Translations under genes and position numbers: made by a program
Shown here: in pieces, positions 8,825-17,492 of the stretch
How positions within the stretch are numbered: position 1 is the stretch's first letter
How the letters are laid out: the number at the start of each line of letters is the position of its first letter
Source of the DNA: Burkholderiales bacterium
Lineage (GTDB): Bacteria; Pseudomonadota; Gammaproteobacteria; Burkholderiales; Burkholderiaceae_C
Reading direction: 5' to 3'
Assembly (NCBI GenBank): GCA_947372225.1
Contig: CANBSV010000010.1
Location: 1 to 42,102, forward strand
Length of the DNA: 42,102 nt
The notes under the pieces: model-generated
What the model was told of the DNA's origin: nothing
The model's input: only the letters and a program-made list of their open reading frames with translations
Database searches by the model: none

Positions 8825-10951
8825 TCAGCCCTCGCCGCCTTCAGGCGCGGGCTGCTGCTCACGATCGATCAGCGCCTTCATCGACAACTTGACTCGGCCC
8901 TTCTCGTCGGTCTCGAGCACCTTGACCTTGACGATCTGGCCTTCCTTGAGGAAGTCAGTGACCTTCTCGACGCGCTGGTGCGCGATCTGGCTGATGTGCA
9001 ACAGGCCGTCCTTGCCGGGCAGCAGGTTGACCAACGCGCCGAAGTCAAGAATCTTGACAATCGGGCCTTCGTAGATCTTGCCGATCTCGACTTCTGCGGT
9101 GATCTCCTCGATGCGCTTCTTGGCGTGAGCCGCCTTGTCGCTGTCGGTCGAGGCGATGGTGATGGTGCCGTCTTCACCGATGTCGATCGTGGTGCCGGTT
9201 TCTTCGGTCAGCGCACGGATGGTCGCGCCGCCCTTGCCGATCACGTCACGGATCTTTTCGGGGTTGATCTTCATGGTGTACAGGCGCGGCGCGAACTGCG
9301 ACACCTCGGCCTTGGCGCCGCCGACCGCCTCGACCATCTTGCCCAGGATATGCAGACGGGCTTCCTTGGCCTGCGCCAGAGCGACCTGCATGATTTCCTT
9401 GGTGATGCCCTGGATCTTGATGTCCATTTGCAAAGCGGTGACGCCGTTGGTCGTACCCGCCACCTTGAAGTCCATGTCGCCGAGGTGATCCTCGTCTCCC
9501 AGGATGTCGGTCAGCACGGCAAAGCGATTGCCATCCTTGATCAGGCCCATGGCGATGCCTGCGACGTGCGCCTTGAGCGGCACGCCGGCATCCATCAGGG
9601 CCAGACAACCGCCGCACACCGAAGCCATCGACGAGGAGCCGTTGGACTCGGTGATTTCCGAGACGACACGCATCGAGTACGGGAAGTCCGCACGGTCAGG
9701 CAGAACAGCCACCAAGGCGCGCTTGGCCAGGCGGCCGTGGCCGATCTCGCGGCGCTTCGGTGTGCCCACGCGACCGGTTTCGCCGGTGGCGAACGGAGGC
9801 ATGTTGTAGTGCAGCATGAAGTGCTCGCTGAACTCGCCGGCCAGCGCGTCGATCTTCTGCGAATCGCGATCGGTGCCGAGCGTGGCAGCAACCAGCGCCT
9901 GCGTCTCACCGCGAGTGAACAGCGACGAGCCGTGAACACGTGGCAGCACGCTGTTGCGGATCTCGATCTGACGCACCGTGCGCGTGTCGCGGCCGTCAAT
10001 GCGGGGCTCGCCCGACAGGATCTGGCTGCGCACGATCTTGGCTTCGATGTCGAACAGCACGTTGTCGACCTTGACCTTGTCGACGGCAGCACCGTCCGCC
10101 GCCAAAGCCGCCAGAGTCTTGGCAGTCACTTCTCGGGTGGCCTGAGTGCGGGCCTGCTTGGAACGGATCTGGTAAGCCACGCGCAAGGGCTCTTCGGCCA
10201 GGGCGCAAACCTGGGAAATGAAGGCCTCGTCCTTGGCTGGCGGTTGCCAGTCCCAGGCCGGCTTGCCAGCGTCACGAACCAGTTCATTGATGGCGGCAAT
10301 GGCGATCCTGCTTTGCTCATGGCCGAAGACCACGCCACCAAGCATGATTTCTTCACTGAGCTGCTGAGCTTCGGATTCGACCATCAGCACGGCAGCGTCG
10401 GTGCCGGCAACGACCAGGTCCATCTTGGAGTCGAGCAGTTGCGTCTTGCCGGGGTTGAGTACGTACTCGCCGTTGATCAGGCCGACGCGAGCAGCACCGA
10501 TCGGGCCGTCGAACGGGATGCCCGAGATCGCCAGCGCAGCGCTCGAGCCGATGAGCGCGGCAATGTCAGCCGACACCTCAGGGTTCAACGACAGAACGTG
10601 GATCACCACTTGCACTTCGTTGTAGAAGCCTTCGGGGAACAACGGGCGCAGCGGCCGGTCGATCAGGCGTGAGGTCAGGGTTTCGAGCTCGCTGGGGCGG
10701 CCTTCGCGCTTGAAGAAGCTGCCCGGAATCTTGCCGGCGGCGTAGGTTTTCTCGATGTAGTCCACGGTCAGCGGGAAGAAATCCTGCCCCGCCTTGGCGT
10801 TCTTCGCGCCGACCACGGTCGCGAGGATCACGGTGTCTTCGATGTTGACCAGAACGGCGCCGCTGGACTGACGGGCGATTTCGCCGGTTTCCAGCACCAC
10901 GGTGTGCTGGCCCCATTGGAATGTCTTGGTGACTTTATTGAACATGCTCAT
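8825..10951 (-). CDS. pnp: Polyribonucleotide nucleotidyltransferase (PNPase)
   Basis: Phosphorolytic 3'-5' exoribonuclease of the RNA degradosome. The 708-residue protein has two RNase PH domains, a KH domain (around KINPEKIRDVIGKGGATIRALTEETG) and a C-terminal S1 domain (EVEIGKIYEGPIVKILDFGALVNLLPGKDGLLHIS). The second PH domain contains the catalytic and phosphate-binding segments ITESNGSSSMASVCGG and LTDILGDEDHLGDMDFKVAGT. It starts MSMFNKVTKTFQWG with GGAGA upstream. It lies downstream of rpsO across a terminator hairpin, the conserved rpsO-pnp order in which pnp can be expressed by read-through. Confidence 0.98.
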   Translation of the reverse strand: MSMFNKVTKTFQWGQHTVVLETGEIARQSSGAVLVNIEDTVILATVVGAKNAKAGQDFFPLTVDYIEKTYAAGKIPGSFFKREGRPSELETLTSRLIDRPLRPLFPEGFYNEVQVVIHVLSLNPEVSADIAALIGSSAALAISGIPFDGPIGAARVGLINGEYVLNPGKTQLLDSKMDLVVAGTDAAVLMVESEAQQLSEEIMLGGVVFGHEQSRIAIAAINELVRDAGKPAWDWQPPAKDEAFISQVCALAEEPLRVAYQIRSKQARTQATREVTAKTLAALAADGAAVDKVKVDNVLFDIEAKIVRSQILSGEPRIDGRDTRTVRQIEIRNSVLPRVHGSSLFTRGETQALVAATLGTDRDSQKIDALAGEFSEHFMLHYNMPPFATGETGRVGTPKRREIGHGRLAKRALVAVLPDRADFPYSMRVVSEITESNGSSSMASVCGGCLALMDAGVPLKAHVAGIAMGLIKDGNRFAVLTDILGDEDHLGDMDFKVAGTTNGVTALQMDIKIQGITKEIMQVALAQAKEARLHILGKMVEAVGGAKAEVSQFAPRLYTMKINPEKIRDVIGKGGATIRALTEETGTTIDIGEDGTITIASTDSDKAAHAKKRIEEITAEVEIGKIYEGPIVKILDFGALVNLLPGKDGLLHISQIAHQRVEKVTDFLKEGQIVKVKVLETDEKGRVKLSMKALIDREQQPAPEGGEG

Positions 10952-11093
10952 CGGTATCTCCGGTTGATGTCGGCGCCTTACGGGCGGCGCCTACGACCCC
11001 AGAGCTTGGACTTCCTGGCGCGATGCCATTCCAGCGACGTTCGGTGAAAAACGCATTTGGAATGACACATCGTCATCATTGGCGGCCCAGCTC

Positions 11094-11131
11094 AAAAAAA
11101 GAAAAGCCTGTACTGGACGTCCAGACAGGCT
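11094..11131 (-). terminator. Rho-independent terminator downstream of rpsO
   Basis: On the minus strand AGCCTGT pairs with ACAGGCT around an inner palindrome CTGGACGTCCAG, with one unpaired T, giving a long GC-rich stem at 11105-11131. It is followed by a T-rich tract (TTTCTTTTTTT). It begins 20 bases after the rpsO stop and precedes pnp, so it probably ends most rpsO transcripts while letting some read through. Confidence 0.92.
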
Positions 11132-11150
11132 CTTCGCTTCAGCGTGGCGC

Positions 11151-11420
11151 TTACTTACGCAAGCCCAGCTTCTGAATCAGTGCGGTGTAACGATCCGCAT
11201 CGCGGTCCCGCAGATAAGCCAGCAGGCTCTTGCGGGTATTGACCATCTTCAGCAAACCACGGCGACCATGGTGGTCCTTCATGTGGGCCTTGAAGTGGGG
11301 GGTGAGTTCGTTGATGCGCGCGGTCAGCAAAGCCACCTGGACTTCGGGAGACCCGGTGTCGTTGGCGCTGCGCGCATTGGCTTTGACGATTTCTGCCTTT
11401 TGGGCAACGGTAGCTGTCAT
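11151..11420 (-). CDS. rpsO: 30S ribosomal protein S15
   Basis: Primary 16S rRNA-binding protein of the small subunit platform; 89 residues. Conserved S15 features are NDTGSPEVQVALLTARI, LTPHFKAHMKDHHGRRGLLKMV and the terminal RYTALIQKLGLRK. The start at 11420 (MTATVAQK) has AGGAAA eight bases upstream and gives normal length; a longer in-frame extension is rejected as non-family sequence. Its leader (about 120 bases) starts from a promoter inside the end of tsaD and contains a hairpin, so autogenous control by S15 is plausible. Confidence 0.97.
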   Translation of the reverse strand: MTATVAQKAEIVKANARSANDTGSPEVQVALLTARINELTPHFKAHMKDHHGRRGLLKMVNTRKSLLAYLRDRDADRYTALIQKLGLRK

Positions 11421-11546
11421 GGTGTTTCCTGTTCGACGACCCGGCCGATCACATGGAACTGGCGTGGATCTCGTTGTTGACTTGCGGACGCGGGTGGAAC
11501 AACCTACGCCGTGCTGATGTCTCGGGCATGCGCCCAAGAGCCTTGG

Positions 11547-11574
11547 AGTATAGCCCGCTCAGGCAGTCGCCAAA
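11547..11574 (-). promoter_or_regulatory. Predicted sigma-70 promoter of rpsO
   Basis: On the minus strand a near-consensus -10 box TATACT lies at 11547-11552. A weaker -35 match TTTGGC is at 11569-11574, with 16 bases between them. It overlaps the last codons of tsaD and would start transcription near 11540, about 120 bases before the rpsO start. Directly downstream, 11521-11538 can form a CTTGGGC/GCCCGAG hairpin. Confidence 0.55.
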
Positions 11575-12590
11575 GGCCACCTTGGCCGCACCTGAAAGTG
11601 GTGGCCTGAGTCGGCCGAAGCGCCTTTGCGCTGCCAGCGCATGGCCGCTGCCAACGCGATCATGGCGCCGTTGTCGGTGCAAAGCGCCAATTCCGGGTAG
11701 TGCAGCTTGAAGCCACGCCCGGCCGCTTCGAGCCCCAGCCGATCGCGAAGCGCCGCGTTGGCGCCTACTCCGCCAGCCACCACCAGACGTGTCAGACCGG
11801 TCGATTTCAGAGCAGTGAGCGACTTGCGCGCCAGCACGTCAACGATGGCGGCTTGGGTGCTCGCCGCCAGATCGGCCCGATCCTGCTCGGTGGGTTGCTC
11901 GCCGAGCTTGCGCAAGGTGGTCATCACGGCGGTCTTCAAGCCGGCAAACGAAAAATTCAGGTCGCCGCTGTGCAGCAACGGACGGGGCAGATCGAATCGA
12001 GCCGGGTTGCCCACCAGGGCGAGCCCGGCCAGCGCCGGACCACCGGGATATCCCAGCCCGAGCAATTTGGCGGATTTGTCGAACGCCTCGCCAGCCGCAT
12101 CGTCGATGGTCTCGCCCAGCAGCGCATAGGCACCTACGTCGTCCACGCGCATGAGCTGGGTGTGACCGCCAGACACAAGCAGCGCGACGAAGGGAAAGGC
12201 TGGCGGGTCGACGCTCAGAAAAGGCGACAGCAGGTGACCCTCGAGGTGATGCACGCCCCACACCGGGCGCTCCAATGCCGCCCCCAGCGATACGGCTACA
12301 CCGGCGCCCACCAGCAGCGCGCCAGCCAGACCCGGTCCTTGCGTGTAGGCGATCACGTCGATCTCGTGAAGGCTGATAGCGGCGTCGGCCAGCACCTCGC
12401 GCGCCAAAGGCAGCACTCTCTGAATGTGATCTCGCGAGGCCAGCTCGGGCACCACGCCGCCGTAGGCCCGGTGCATATCGATCTGGCTGTACAGCGCTTG
12501 AGCGCACAACCGCGGGACCCCGCTGGCCTGGGCCTCGATCAGCGCCACGCCGGTTTCGTCACACGAAGACTCGATGCCCAGAAAGATCAT
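11559..12590 (-). CDS. tsaD: tRNA N6-adenosine threonylcarbamoyltransferase TsaD
   Basis: Catalytic subunit of the TsaBDE system that transfers threonylcarbamoyl to A37 of ANN-decoding tRNAs. The 343-residue ASKHA-fold protein begins MIFLGIESSCDETGVAL and contains the metal-binding HLEGH motif (residues 115-119), LLVSGGHTQL, GLGYPGGPAL and VAGGVGANAALRDRL. It is complete. It begins only 12 bases after the end of fdx, so it is probably transcribed with the isc operon, an unusual partner. rpsO follows, with its own promoter overlapping the 3' end of tsaD. Confidence 0.96.
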   Translation of the reverse strand: MIFLGIESSCDETGVALIEAQASGVPRLCAQALYSQIDMHRAYGGVVPELASRDHIQRVLPLAREVLADAAISLHEIDVIAYTQGPGLAGALLVGAGVAVSLGAALERPVWGVHHLEGHLLSPFLSVDPPAFPFVALLVSGGHTQLMRVDDVGAYALLGETIDDAAGEAFDKSAKLLGLGYPGGPALAGLALVGNPARFDLPRPLLHSGDLNFSFAGLKTAVMTTLRKLGEQPTEQDRADLAASTQAAIVDVLARKSLTALKSTGLTRLVVAGGVGANAALRDRLGLEAAGRGFKLHYPELALCTDNGAMIALAAAMRWQRKGASADSGHHFQVRPRWPLATA

Positions 12591-12602
12591 GGCGCGGCAC
12601 GC

Positions 12603-12941
12603 TCAGTGCTGCTCCTTGGCGTGGTTGATCGTGTATTTCGGGATCTCGATCGTCACATCGCGCTGGGCGAGGATGGCCTGGCACGACAGGCGCGAGTTCG
12701 GCTCGAGCCCCCAGGCACGGTCGAGCAGGTCTTCTTCAACCTCGTCGATCTCGCCCAGCGAGGCAAACCCCTCGCGCACGATGACGTGGCAGGTGGTGCA
12801 CGCGCAGCTCATCTCGCAGGCGTGCTCGATCTCGATGCCGTTGTCGAGCAACGCTTCGCAGATCGAGGTGCCCGCAGGGGCTTCGATCTCGGTGCCGCCG
12901 GGGCAGTACTCGGCGTGGGGCAGGATCTTGATAACAGGCAT
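12603..12941 (-). CDS. fdx: ISC system 2Fe-2S ferredoxin
   Basis: Adrenodoxin-type ferredoxin that supplies electrons for Fe-S assembly on IscU. The 112-residue protein has ligands C42, C48 and C51 (CEMSCACTTC) and C87 (NSRLSCQAI), plus a non-ligand C46, the arrangement seen in Escherichia coli Fdx. It starts MPVIKILPHAEYCPGG, 23 bases after hscA. No iscX follows; tsaD does. Confidence 0.96.
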   Translation of the reverse strand: MPVIKILPHAEYCPGGTEIEAPAGTSICEALLDNGIEIEHACEMSCACTTCHVIVREGFASLGEIDEVEEDLLDRAWGLEPNSRLSCQAILAQRDVTIEIPKYTINHAKEQH

Positions 12942-12964
12942 GGAAGACTTTGGTTCGGGCGACG

Positions 12965-14836
12965 TCAGACGTCGCTCACGTTGCGACCGGCGAGCGCCTT
13001 GCGGATGCCGCGGTTCATGCGCTCGGCGGCGAAGGCCTCGGTGCGCGAAGCAAGTGCCTCCACGACATCATCGATGGCGTGGTGATCGGTGAGTTCACGG
13101 CAGGCCTCGACCTGAACCAGCATCGCCTCGATCGCCTCGCGCTCGGGCGCATCGAGCAGGTCGCCATCGGCGGCCAGTGCGGCGCGCGTGGCCAGCAGCA
13201 TGCGCTCGGCCTCGACACGCGACTCGCGCAGGCTGCGCTCTTTCATGTCGACCTCGGCGGTGCCAAAACTCTCGCTCAGCATGCGTGCGATCTCTTCGTC
13301 GGCCAGGCCGTAACTGGGCTTGACCGAAATCGACGCTTCCACTCCCGACGATTCCTCACGTGCGCTGACGCTGAGCATGCCGTCGGCGTCCACCGTGAAG
13401 CTCACGCGGATGTGCGCCGCGCCAGCCACCATGGGCGGGATGCCGCGCAGTTCGAACCGCGCGAGCGAGCGGCAGTCGCTGACCAGTTCGCGCTCGCCTT
13501 GAACCACGTGGATCGCCAGCGCGGTCTGTCCGTCCTTGAAGGTGGTGAAGTCCTGGGCACGAGCGGTGGGAATCGAGCTGTTGCGAGGGATGATGCGCTC
13601 GACCAGCCCGCCCATCGTTTCCAGCCCGAGTGACAGCGGGATCACGTCGAGCAGCAGCATTTCTTCGGCACCGGCGTTGCCCGCCAGCGCGTCGGCCTGC
13701 AAGGCCGCACCGAGGGCCACCACCTCGTCCGGGTTCAGGTTGTTGAGCGGCGTCTGACCGAAGAACGACGCCACCGCAGCCTGCACCGCAGGCATGCGCG
13801 TCGAGCCGCCCACCATCACCACACCCTGCACCGCCGATGTGTCCGTCTGGGCGTCTCGCATGACCCGTCGCAGCACGGCCAGCGTGCGTGACACCAGGGC
13901 GCTGGTGATTGAATCGAACTGCTCGCGGCTCACCCGCACCGACAACTCCGTGGCCTCGGTGGCCGTTCGCATCAGCGGGCAGGCCAGCGTGGCGTGATCG
14001 GTGCTCGACAGCTTTTCCTTGGCGGCGCGTGCAGCGACCAGCACGGCGCGCTTGTCTTCGGCCGACTCAGCGCTCAGGCCCGCCTGCGTCAAAGCCCAGT
14101 CGGCCAGCGCCTGGTCGAAGTCGTCACCGCCCAGTGCCGAGTCGCCGCCCGTGGCCACCACCTCGAAAACACCTGCGCTCAGGCGCAACAGCGACACGTC
14201 GAAGGTGCCGCCACCCAAGTCGTACACCGCGTAAAGGCCTTCGGAGCCATGCTCGAGCCCGTAGGCGATGGCCGCGGCCGTGGGCTCGTTGATCAGGCGC
14301 AGCACGTGCAGCCCGGCCAGTTGCGCCGCGTCCTTGGTGGCCTGGCGCTGCGCGTCATCGAAGTACGCGGGCACGGTGATCACCGCACCAAACAGGTCGT
14401 CATCGAACGTGTCCTCGGCGCGGTAGCGCAGCGTCGCCAAGATCTCGGCTGACACCTCGACCGGCGACTTGACGCCATCGACGGTGCTGATCTGCAGCAT
14501 CCCCGGCGCTTCGACAAAGTCATAGGGCAACTTGCTTCTGTCGGCCAGATCGTTCAGACCGCGGCCCATGAAGCGCTTGACCGACACGATCGTGTTGCGC
14601 GGGTCGGTGGCGGCTTCGGCCAGCGCAGTGGCGCCGATCTGCCGCTTGCCGCCGCTCAGGTAACGCACCGCCGACGGCAGGATCACGTGACCGGATTCAT
14701 CGGGCAGGCATTCGGCCACGCCATGACGCACCGCCGCGACCAGCGAGTGGGTCGTTCCAAGATCGATGCCCACCGCGATACGACGCTGGTGCGGATCCGG
14801 CGCACCACCGGGTTCTGAAAGCTGAAGCAAGGCCAT
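12965..14836 (-). CDS. hscA: Fe-S assembly chaperone HscA (Hsp70 family)
   Basis: Specialised Hsp70 that, with HscB, binds the LPPVK loop of IscU to promote cluster transfer. The 623-residue protein has the nucleotide-binding domain signatures GIDLGTTHSLVA (about residues 23-34), VYDLGGGTFDVSLLRL and VVMVGGSTRMPAVQAAV. A substrate-binding domain starts near DVIPLSLGLETMGG, and a helical lid follows. The first ~20 residues precede the core and are somewhat extended. It lies 5 bases after hscB, in conserved isc order. Confidence 0.97.
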   Translation of the reverse strand: MALLQLSEPGGAPDPHQRRIAVGIDLGTTHSLVAAVRHGVAECLPDESGHVILPSAVRYLSGGKRQIGATALAEAATDPRNTIVSVKRFMGRGLNDLADRSKLPYDFVEAPGMLQISTVDGVKSPVEVSAEILATLRYRAEDTFDDDLFGAVITVPAYFDDAQRQATKDAAQLAGLHVLRLINEPTAAAIAYGLEHGSEGLYAVYDLGGGTFDVSLLRLSAGVFEVVATGGDSALGGDDFDQALADWALTQAGLSAESAEDKRAVLVAARAAKEKLSSTDHATLACPLMRTATEATELSVRVSREQFDSITSALVSRTLAVLRRVMRDAQTDTSAVQGVVMVGGSTRMPAVQAAVASFFGQTPLNNLNPDEVVALGAALQADALAGNAGAEEMLLLDVIPLSLGLETMGGLVERIIPRNSSIPTARAQDFTTFKDGQTALAIHVVQGERELVSDCRSLARFELRGIPPMVAGAAHIRVSFTVDADGMLSVSAREESSGVEASISVKPSYGLADEEIARMLSESFGTAEVDMKERSLRESRVEAERMLLATRAALAADGDLLDAPEREAIEAMLVQVEACRELTDHHAIDDVVEALASRTEAFAAERMNRGIRKALAGRNVSDV

Positions 14837-14841
14837 GAGAG

Positions 14842-15360
14842 TTATTGTTCCAGTGCTTCGGCGCGCCGATCGACATCGCGGGCAAACCGCTCTACGAACA
14901 TGAGCGAGCGCACCTGCTGCGCGGCTTGGGCATAGTCGCCACGCTCGTCGATCGACGCACGAAGCTCATCGAGTGATCGACTGCGAACGGCGCGCACATT
15001 GGCGGCCAAGGCTCCGACTTGCGTCAGATCCTGCGCCTCCTCGAGCGACTCGCGCCACTCCATTTGTTGCATCAGAAAGGCAGGTGGCATCGCGGTGTTG
15101 TCTTCGGCGGCGATCGACACACCATTGAGTTCGCACAGGTAGGCGGCTCGCTGGAGCGGGTCCTTGAGTCGCCGGTAAGCCTCGTTGATGCGCACCGACC
15201 ACTGCAGCGCCAGACGCTGCGCAGCAGCGCCTTCGCTCACAAACCGGTCGGGGTGCACCTGCGCCAGCAAAGCACGCCATTTGGCATCGATCGCACCGGC
15301 ATCCTGCGCGTGGCAACGCGGCAGGTCGAACAGTTCAAAGTCGTCGCTGTCGAGCTTCAT
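14842..15360 (-). CDS. hscB: Fe-S assembly co-chaperone HscB (J-protein)
   Basis: J-domain co-chaperone that delivers IscU to HscA and stimulates its ATPase. The 172-residue protein begins MKLDSDDFELFDLPRCH and carries the essential HPD triad at residues 36-38 within LLAQVHPDRF. The C-terminal three-helix part, which binds IscU, follows. The start at 15360 is preferred; the longer in-frame extension would run into iscA and is low-complexity. The N-terminal zinc-finger cysteines of some HscB proteins are not present. Confidence 0.95.
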   Translation of the reverse strand: MKLDSDDFELFDLPRCHAQDAGAIDAKWRALLAQVHPDRFVSEGAAAQRLALQWSVRINEAYRRLKDPLQRAAYLCELNGVSIAAEDNTAMPPAFLMQQMEWRESLEEAQDLTQVGALAANVRAVRSRSLDELRASIDERGDYAQAAQQVRSLMFVERFARDVDRRAEALEQ

Positions 15361-15427
15361 GGGATGGCCAACGGCGCGGATTTCACGGTGAAGGATCGCA
15401 GAGCCCGCAGGCGCCGCGAAGGGGTCG

Positions 15428-15751
15428 TCAGACCCGGAACGATTCGCCGCAGCCGCAGCGGTCCTTCTCGCGCGGGTTGTGGAACTTGAAGCCCTCGTTG
15501 AGGCCCTCGCGCACAAAGTCGAGCTCGGTGCCATCGATGTAGGGCAGGCTCTTCGGGTCGACCAGCACCTTCACACCATGGTCTTCGAAAACGGTGTCCT
15601 CAGGAGCCACGTCGTCAGCGTATTCGAGCTTGTAGGCCATGCCCGAGCAGCCGGTGGTGCGCACGCCCAGACGCACGCCCACACCCTTGCCGCGCTTGCC
15701 GATGTAGCGGATGACGTGTCGCGCCGCCGCTTCAGTGAGAGTGACAGCCAT
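15428..15751 (-). CDS. iscA: Fe-S cluster assembly protein IscA (A-type carrier)
   Basis: A-type carrier that receives clusters or iron from the ISC scaffold and hands them to target proteins. The 107-residue protein contains the three conserved cysteines C35 (TTGCSGMAY), C99 and C101 (RCGCGESF). It sits 4 bases after the iscU stop, and a 67-base gap separates it from hscB. Confidence 0.97.
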   Translation of the reverse strand: MAVTLTEAAARHVIRYIGKRGKGVGVRLGVRTTGCSGMAYKLEYADDVAPEDTVFEDHGVKVLVDPKSLPYIDGTELDFVREGLNEGFKFHNPREKDRCGCGESFRV

Positions 15752-15755
15752 GGTT

Positions 15756-16169
15756 TCAGTGTGCGCCGGGGTTGGCAGCGTCAGCCGCCGCGGTCTTGGC
15801 CTTGTAGTCGTTGACCGCGGCCTTGATCGCGTCTTCGGCCAGGATCGAGCAGTGGATCTTGACCGGCGGCAGCGCCAGTTCTTCGGCGATGTGCGTGTTC
15901 TTGATCGTCATCGCCTCATCGAGCGATTTGCCCTTGATCCATTCGGTGACCAGCGAGCTTGAGGCGATCGCCGAGCCACAACCGTAGGTCTTGAACTTGG
16001 CGTCCTCGATGAGCCCGGTGACCGGATTGACCTTGATCTGCAGCTTCATCACGTCACCGCAGGCCGGTGCACCCACCATGCCCGTGCCCACCGTGTCGTC
16101 GCCCTTGTCGAACGAGCCCACGTTGCGCGGGTTCTCGTAGTGCTCGACCACCTTTTCGCTGTATGCCAT
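15756..16169 (-). CDS. iscU: Fe-S cluster scaffold protein IscU
   Basis: Scaffold on which IscS-derived sulfur and iron are assembled into 2Fe-2S and 4Fe-4S clusters. It has the ligand cysteines C37 (GAPACGD, with D39), C64 (YGCGSAIASSS) and C107, and the HscA-recognition motif LPPVK at residues 100-104. At 137 residues it carries a short Ala-rich C-terminal tail beyond the usual end. It lies 39 bases after iscS. Confidence 0.98.
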   Translation of the reverse strand: MAYSEKVVEHYENPRNVGSFDKGDDTVGTGMVGAPACGDVMKLQIKVNPVTGLIEDAKFKTYGCGSAIASSSLVTEWIKGKSLDEAMTIKNTHIAEELALPPVKIHCSILAEDAIKAAVNDYKAKTAAADAANPGAH

Positions 16170-16208
16170 GTCAGTTCTCCTGATGCGTCAAATGCGGGTC
16201 CGGCGTGC

Positions 16209-17429
16209 TCAGTGCGCCGCCCACTGGATGGAGCTGATGTCGACTCCCTCCTGATACATGTCCCACAGCGGCGACAGGTCGCGCAATTTGGCGACGCGCT
16301 CGCGCAGCGTGGTAACGACGTAGTCAATTTCTTCGGTCGTGGTGTAGCGCCCGATCGTCATGCGCAGGCTCGAGTGCGCCAGCTCGTCGCTGCGACCCAG
16401 CGCGCGCAGCACGTAACTCGGCTCGAGGCTGGCCGACGTGCACGCCGAGCCCGACGACACCGCGATGCCCTTGATACCCATGATCAGCGACTCACCTTCC
16501 ACGAAGTTGAACGACATGTTCACGTTGTGCGGCACGCGTTGCGTGGGGTGGCCGTTGAGGAAGGTCTGCTCGATTCCCGCCAACCCGTCGAGCAAACGCT
16601 GCTGCAGTGCGCGGATGCGTTCGTTCTCCGAGGCCATTTCCTCGCGGGCGATGCGAAAGGCCTCTCCCATGCCGACGATCTGGTGCGTGGGCAGCGTGCC
16701 CGAGCGCATGCCGCGCTCGTGGCCGCCACCGTGCATTTGCGCCTCGATGCGAATGCGCGGCTTGCGGCGAACGTAAAGCGCGCCGATGCCCTTCGGGCCG
16801 TAGGTCTTGTGCGAGGCCAGACTCATCAGATCAACCGGCAGCGTGGCCAGATCGATCTCGACCTTGCCGGTGGCCTGCGCCGCATCCACGTGGAAGACGA
16901 TGCCGCGCTCACGGCACAGCGCGCCAATGGCTGGAATGTCCTGAATGACGCCAATCTCGTTGTTGACCAGCATCACCGAGATCAGGATGGTGTCGGGGCG
17001 GATGGCCGCCTTCAGCAATTCAAAGTCGAGCAGGCCGTCTTCGCGCACCTCGAGGTACGTGGCGTCGAACCCCTGACGCTCGAGTTCGCGCACGGTGTCG
17101 AGCACTGCCTTGTGCTCCGTCTTCACCGTGATGATGTGCTTGCCGCGCGTCTTGTAGAACTGGGCAGCGCCCTTGAGCGCGAGGTTGTTCGACTCGGTGG
17201 CGCCAGAGGTCCAGACGATCTCGCGCGGGTCGGCGCCGATCAGCGCGGCGACTTGCTCCCGCGCTTTTTCAACAGCGGCCTCGGCCTCCCAACCCCAGGC
17301 GTGACTGCGTGACGCGGGGTTGCCGAAGTGCTCGCGCAGCCAGGGAATCATGGCGTCCACGACGCGCTGATCCACCGGGTTGGTGGCGCCGTAGTCCATG
17401 TAGATCGGGAAATGCGGGGTGGAGTCCAT
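16209..17429 (-). CDS. iscS: Cysteine desulfurase IscS
   Basis: PLP enzyme that converts cysteine to alanine and a protein persulfide, feeding Fe-S assembly and tRNA thiolation. The 406-residue protein has the PLP lysine in LASHKTYGPKGIGALYV and the active-site cysteine loop SSGSACTSASLEPS, typical of group I desulfurases. Other family blocks include YMDYGATNPVD and TSGATESNNLALKG. It follows iscR after 63 bases. Confidence 0.97.
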   Translation of the reverse strand: MDSTPHFPIYMDYGATNPVDQRVVDAMIPWLREHFGNPASRSHAWGWEAEAAVEKAREQVAALIGADPREIVWTSGATESNNLALKGAAQFYKTRGKHIITVKTEHKAVLDTVRELERQGFDATYLEVREDGLLDFELLKAAIRPDTILISVMLVNNEIGVIQDIPAIGALCRERGIVFHVDAAQATGKVEIDLATLPVDLMSLASHKTYGPKGIGALYVRRKPRIRIEAQMHGGGHERGMRSGTLPTHQIVGMGEAFRIAREEMASENERIRALQQRLLDGLAGIEQTFLNGHPTQRVPHNVNMSFNFVEGESLIMGIKGIAVSSGSACTSASLEPSYVLRALGRSDELAHSSLRMTIGRYTTTEEIDYVVTTLRERVAKLRDLSPLWDMYQEGVDISSIQWAAH

Positions 17430-17492
17430 GCTGGAATGTCTGCTGAAAATTCAGGCGGGTCGACGGCGCGAGGGGCGCCATCATCAACCCAC

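Noticed and set aside
8627..10672. 681-codon plus-strand open frame opposite pnp
   Set aside because: Antisense to the complete, well-conserved pnp; repetitive Asp/Leu/Val composition arises from the mirrored third codon positions.
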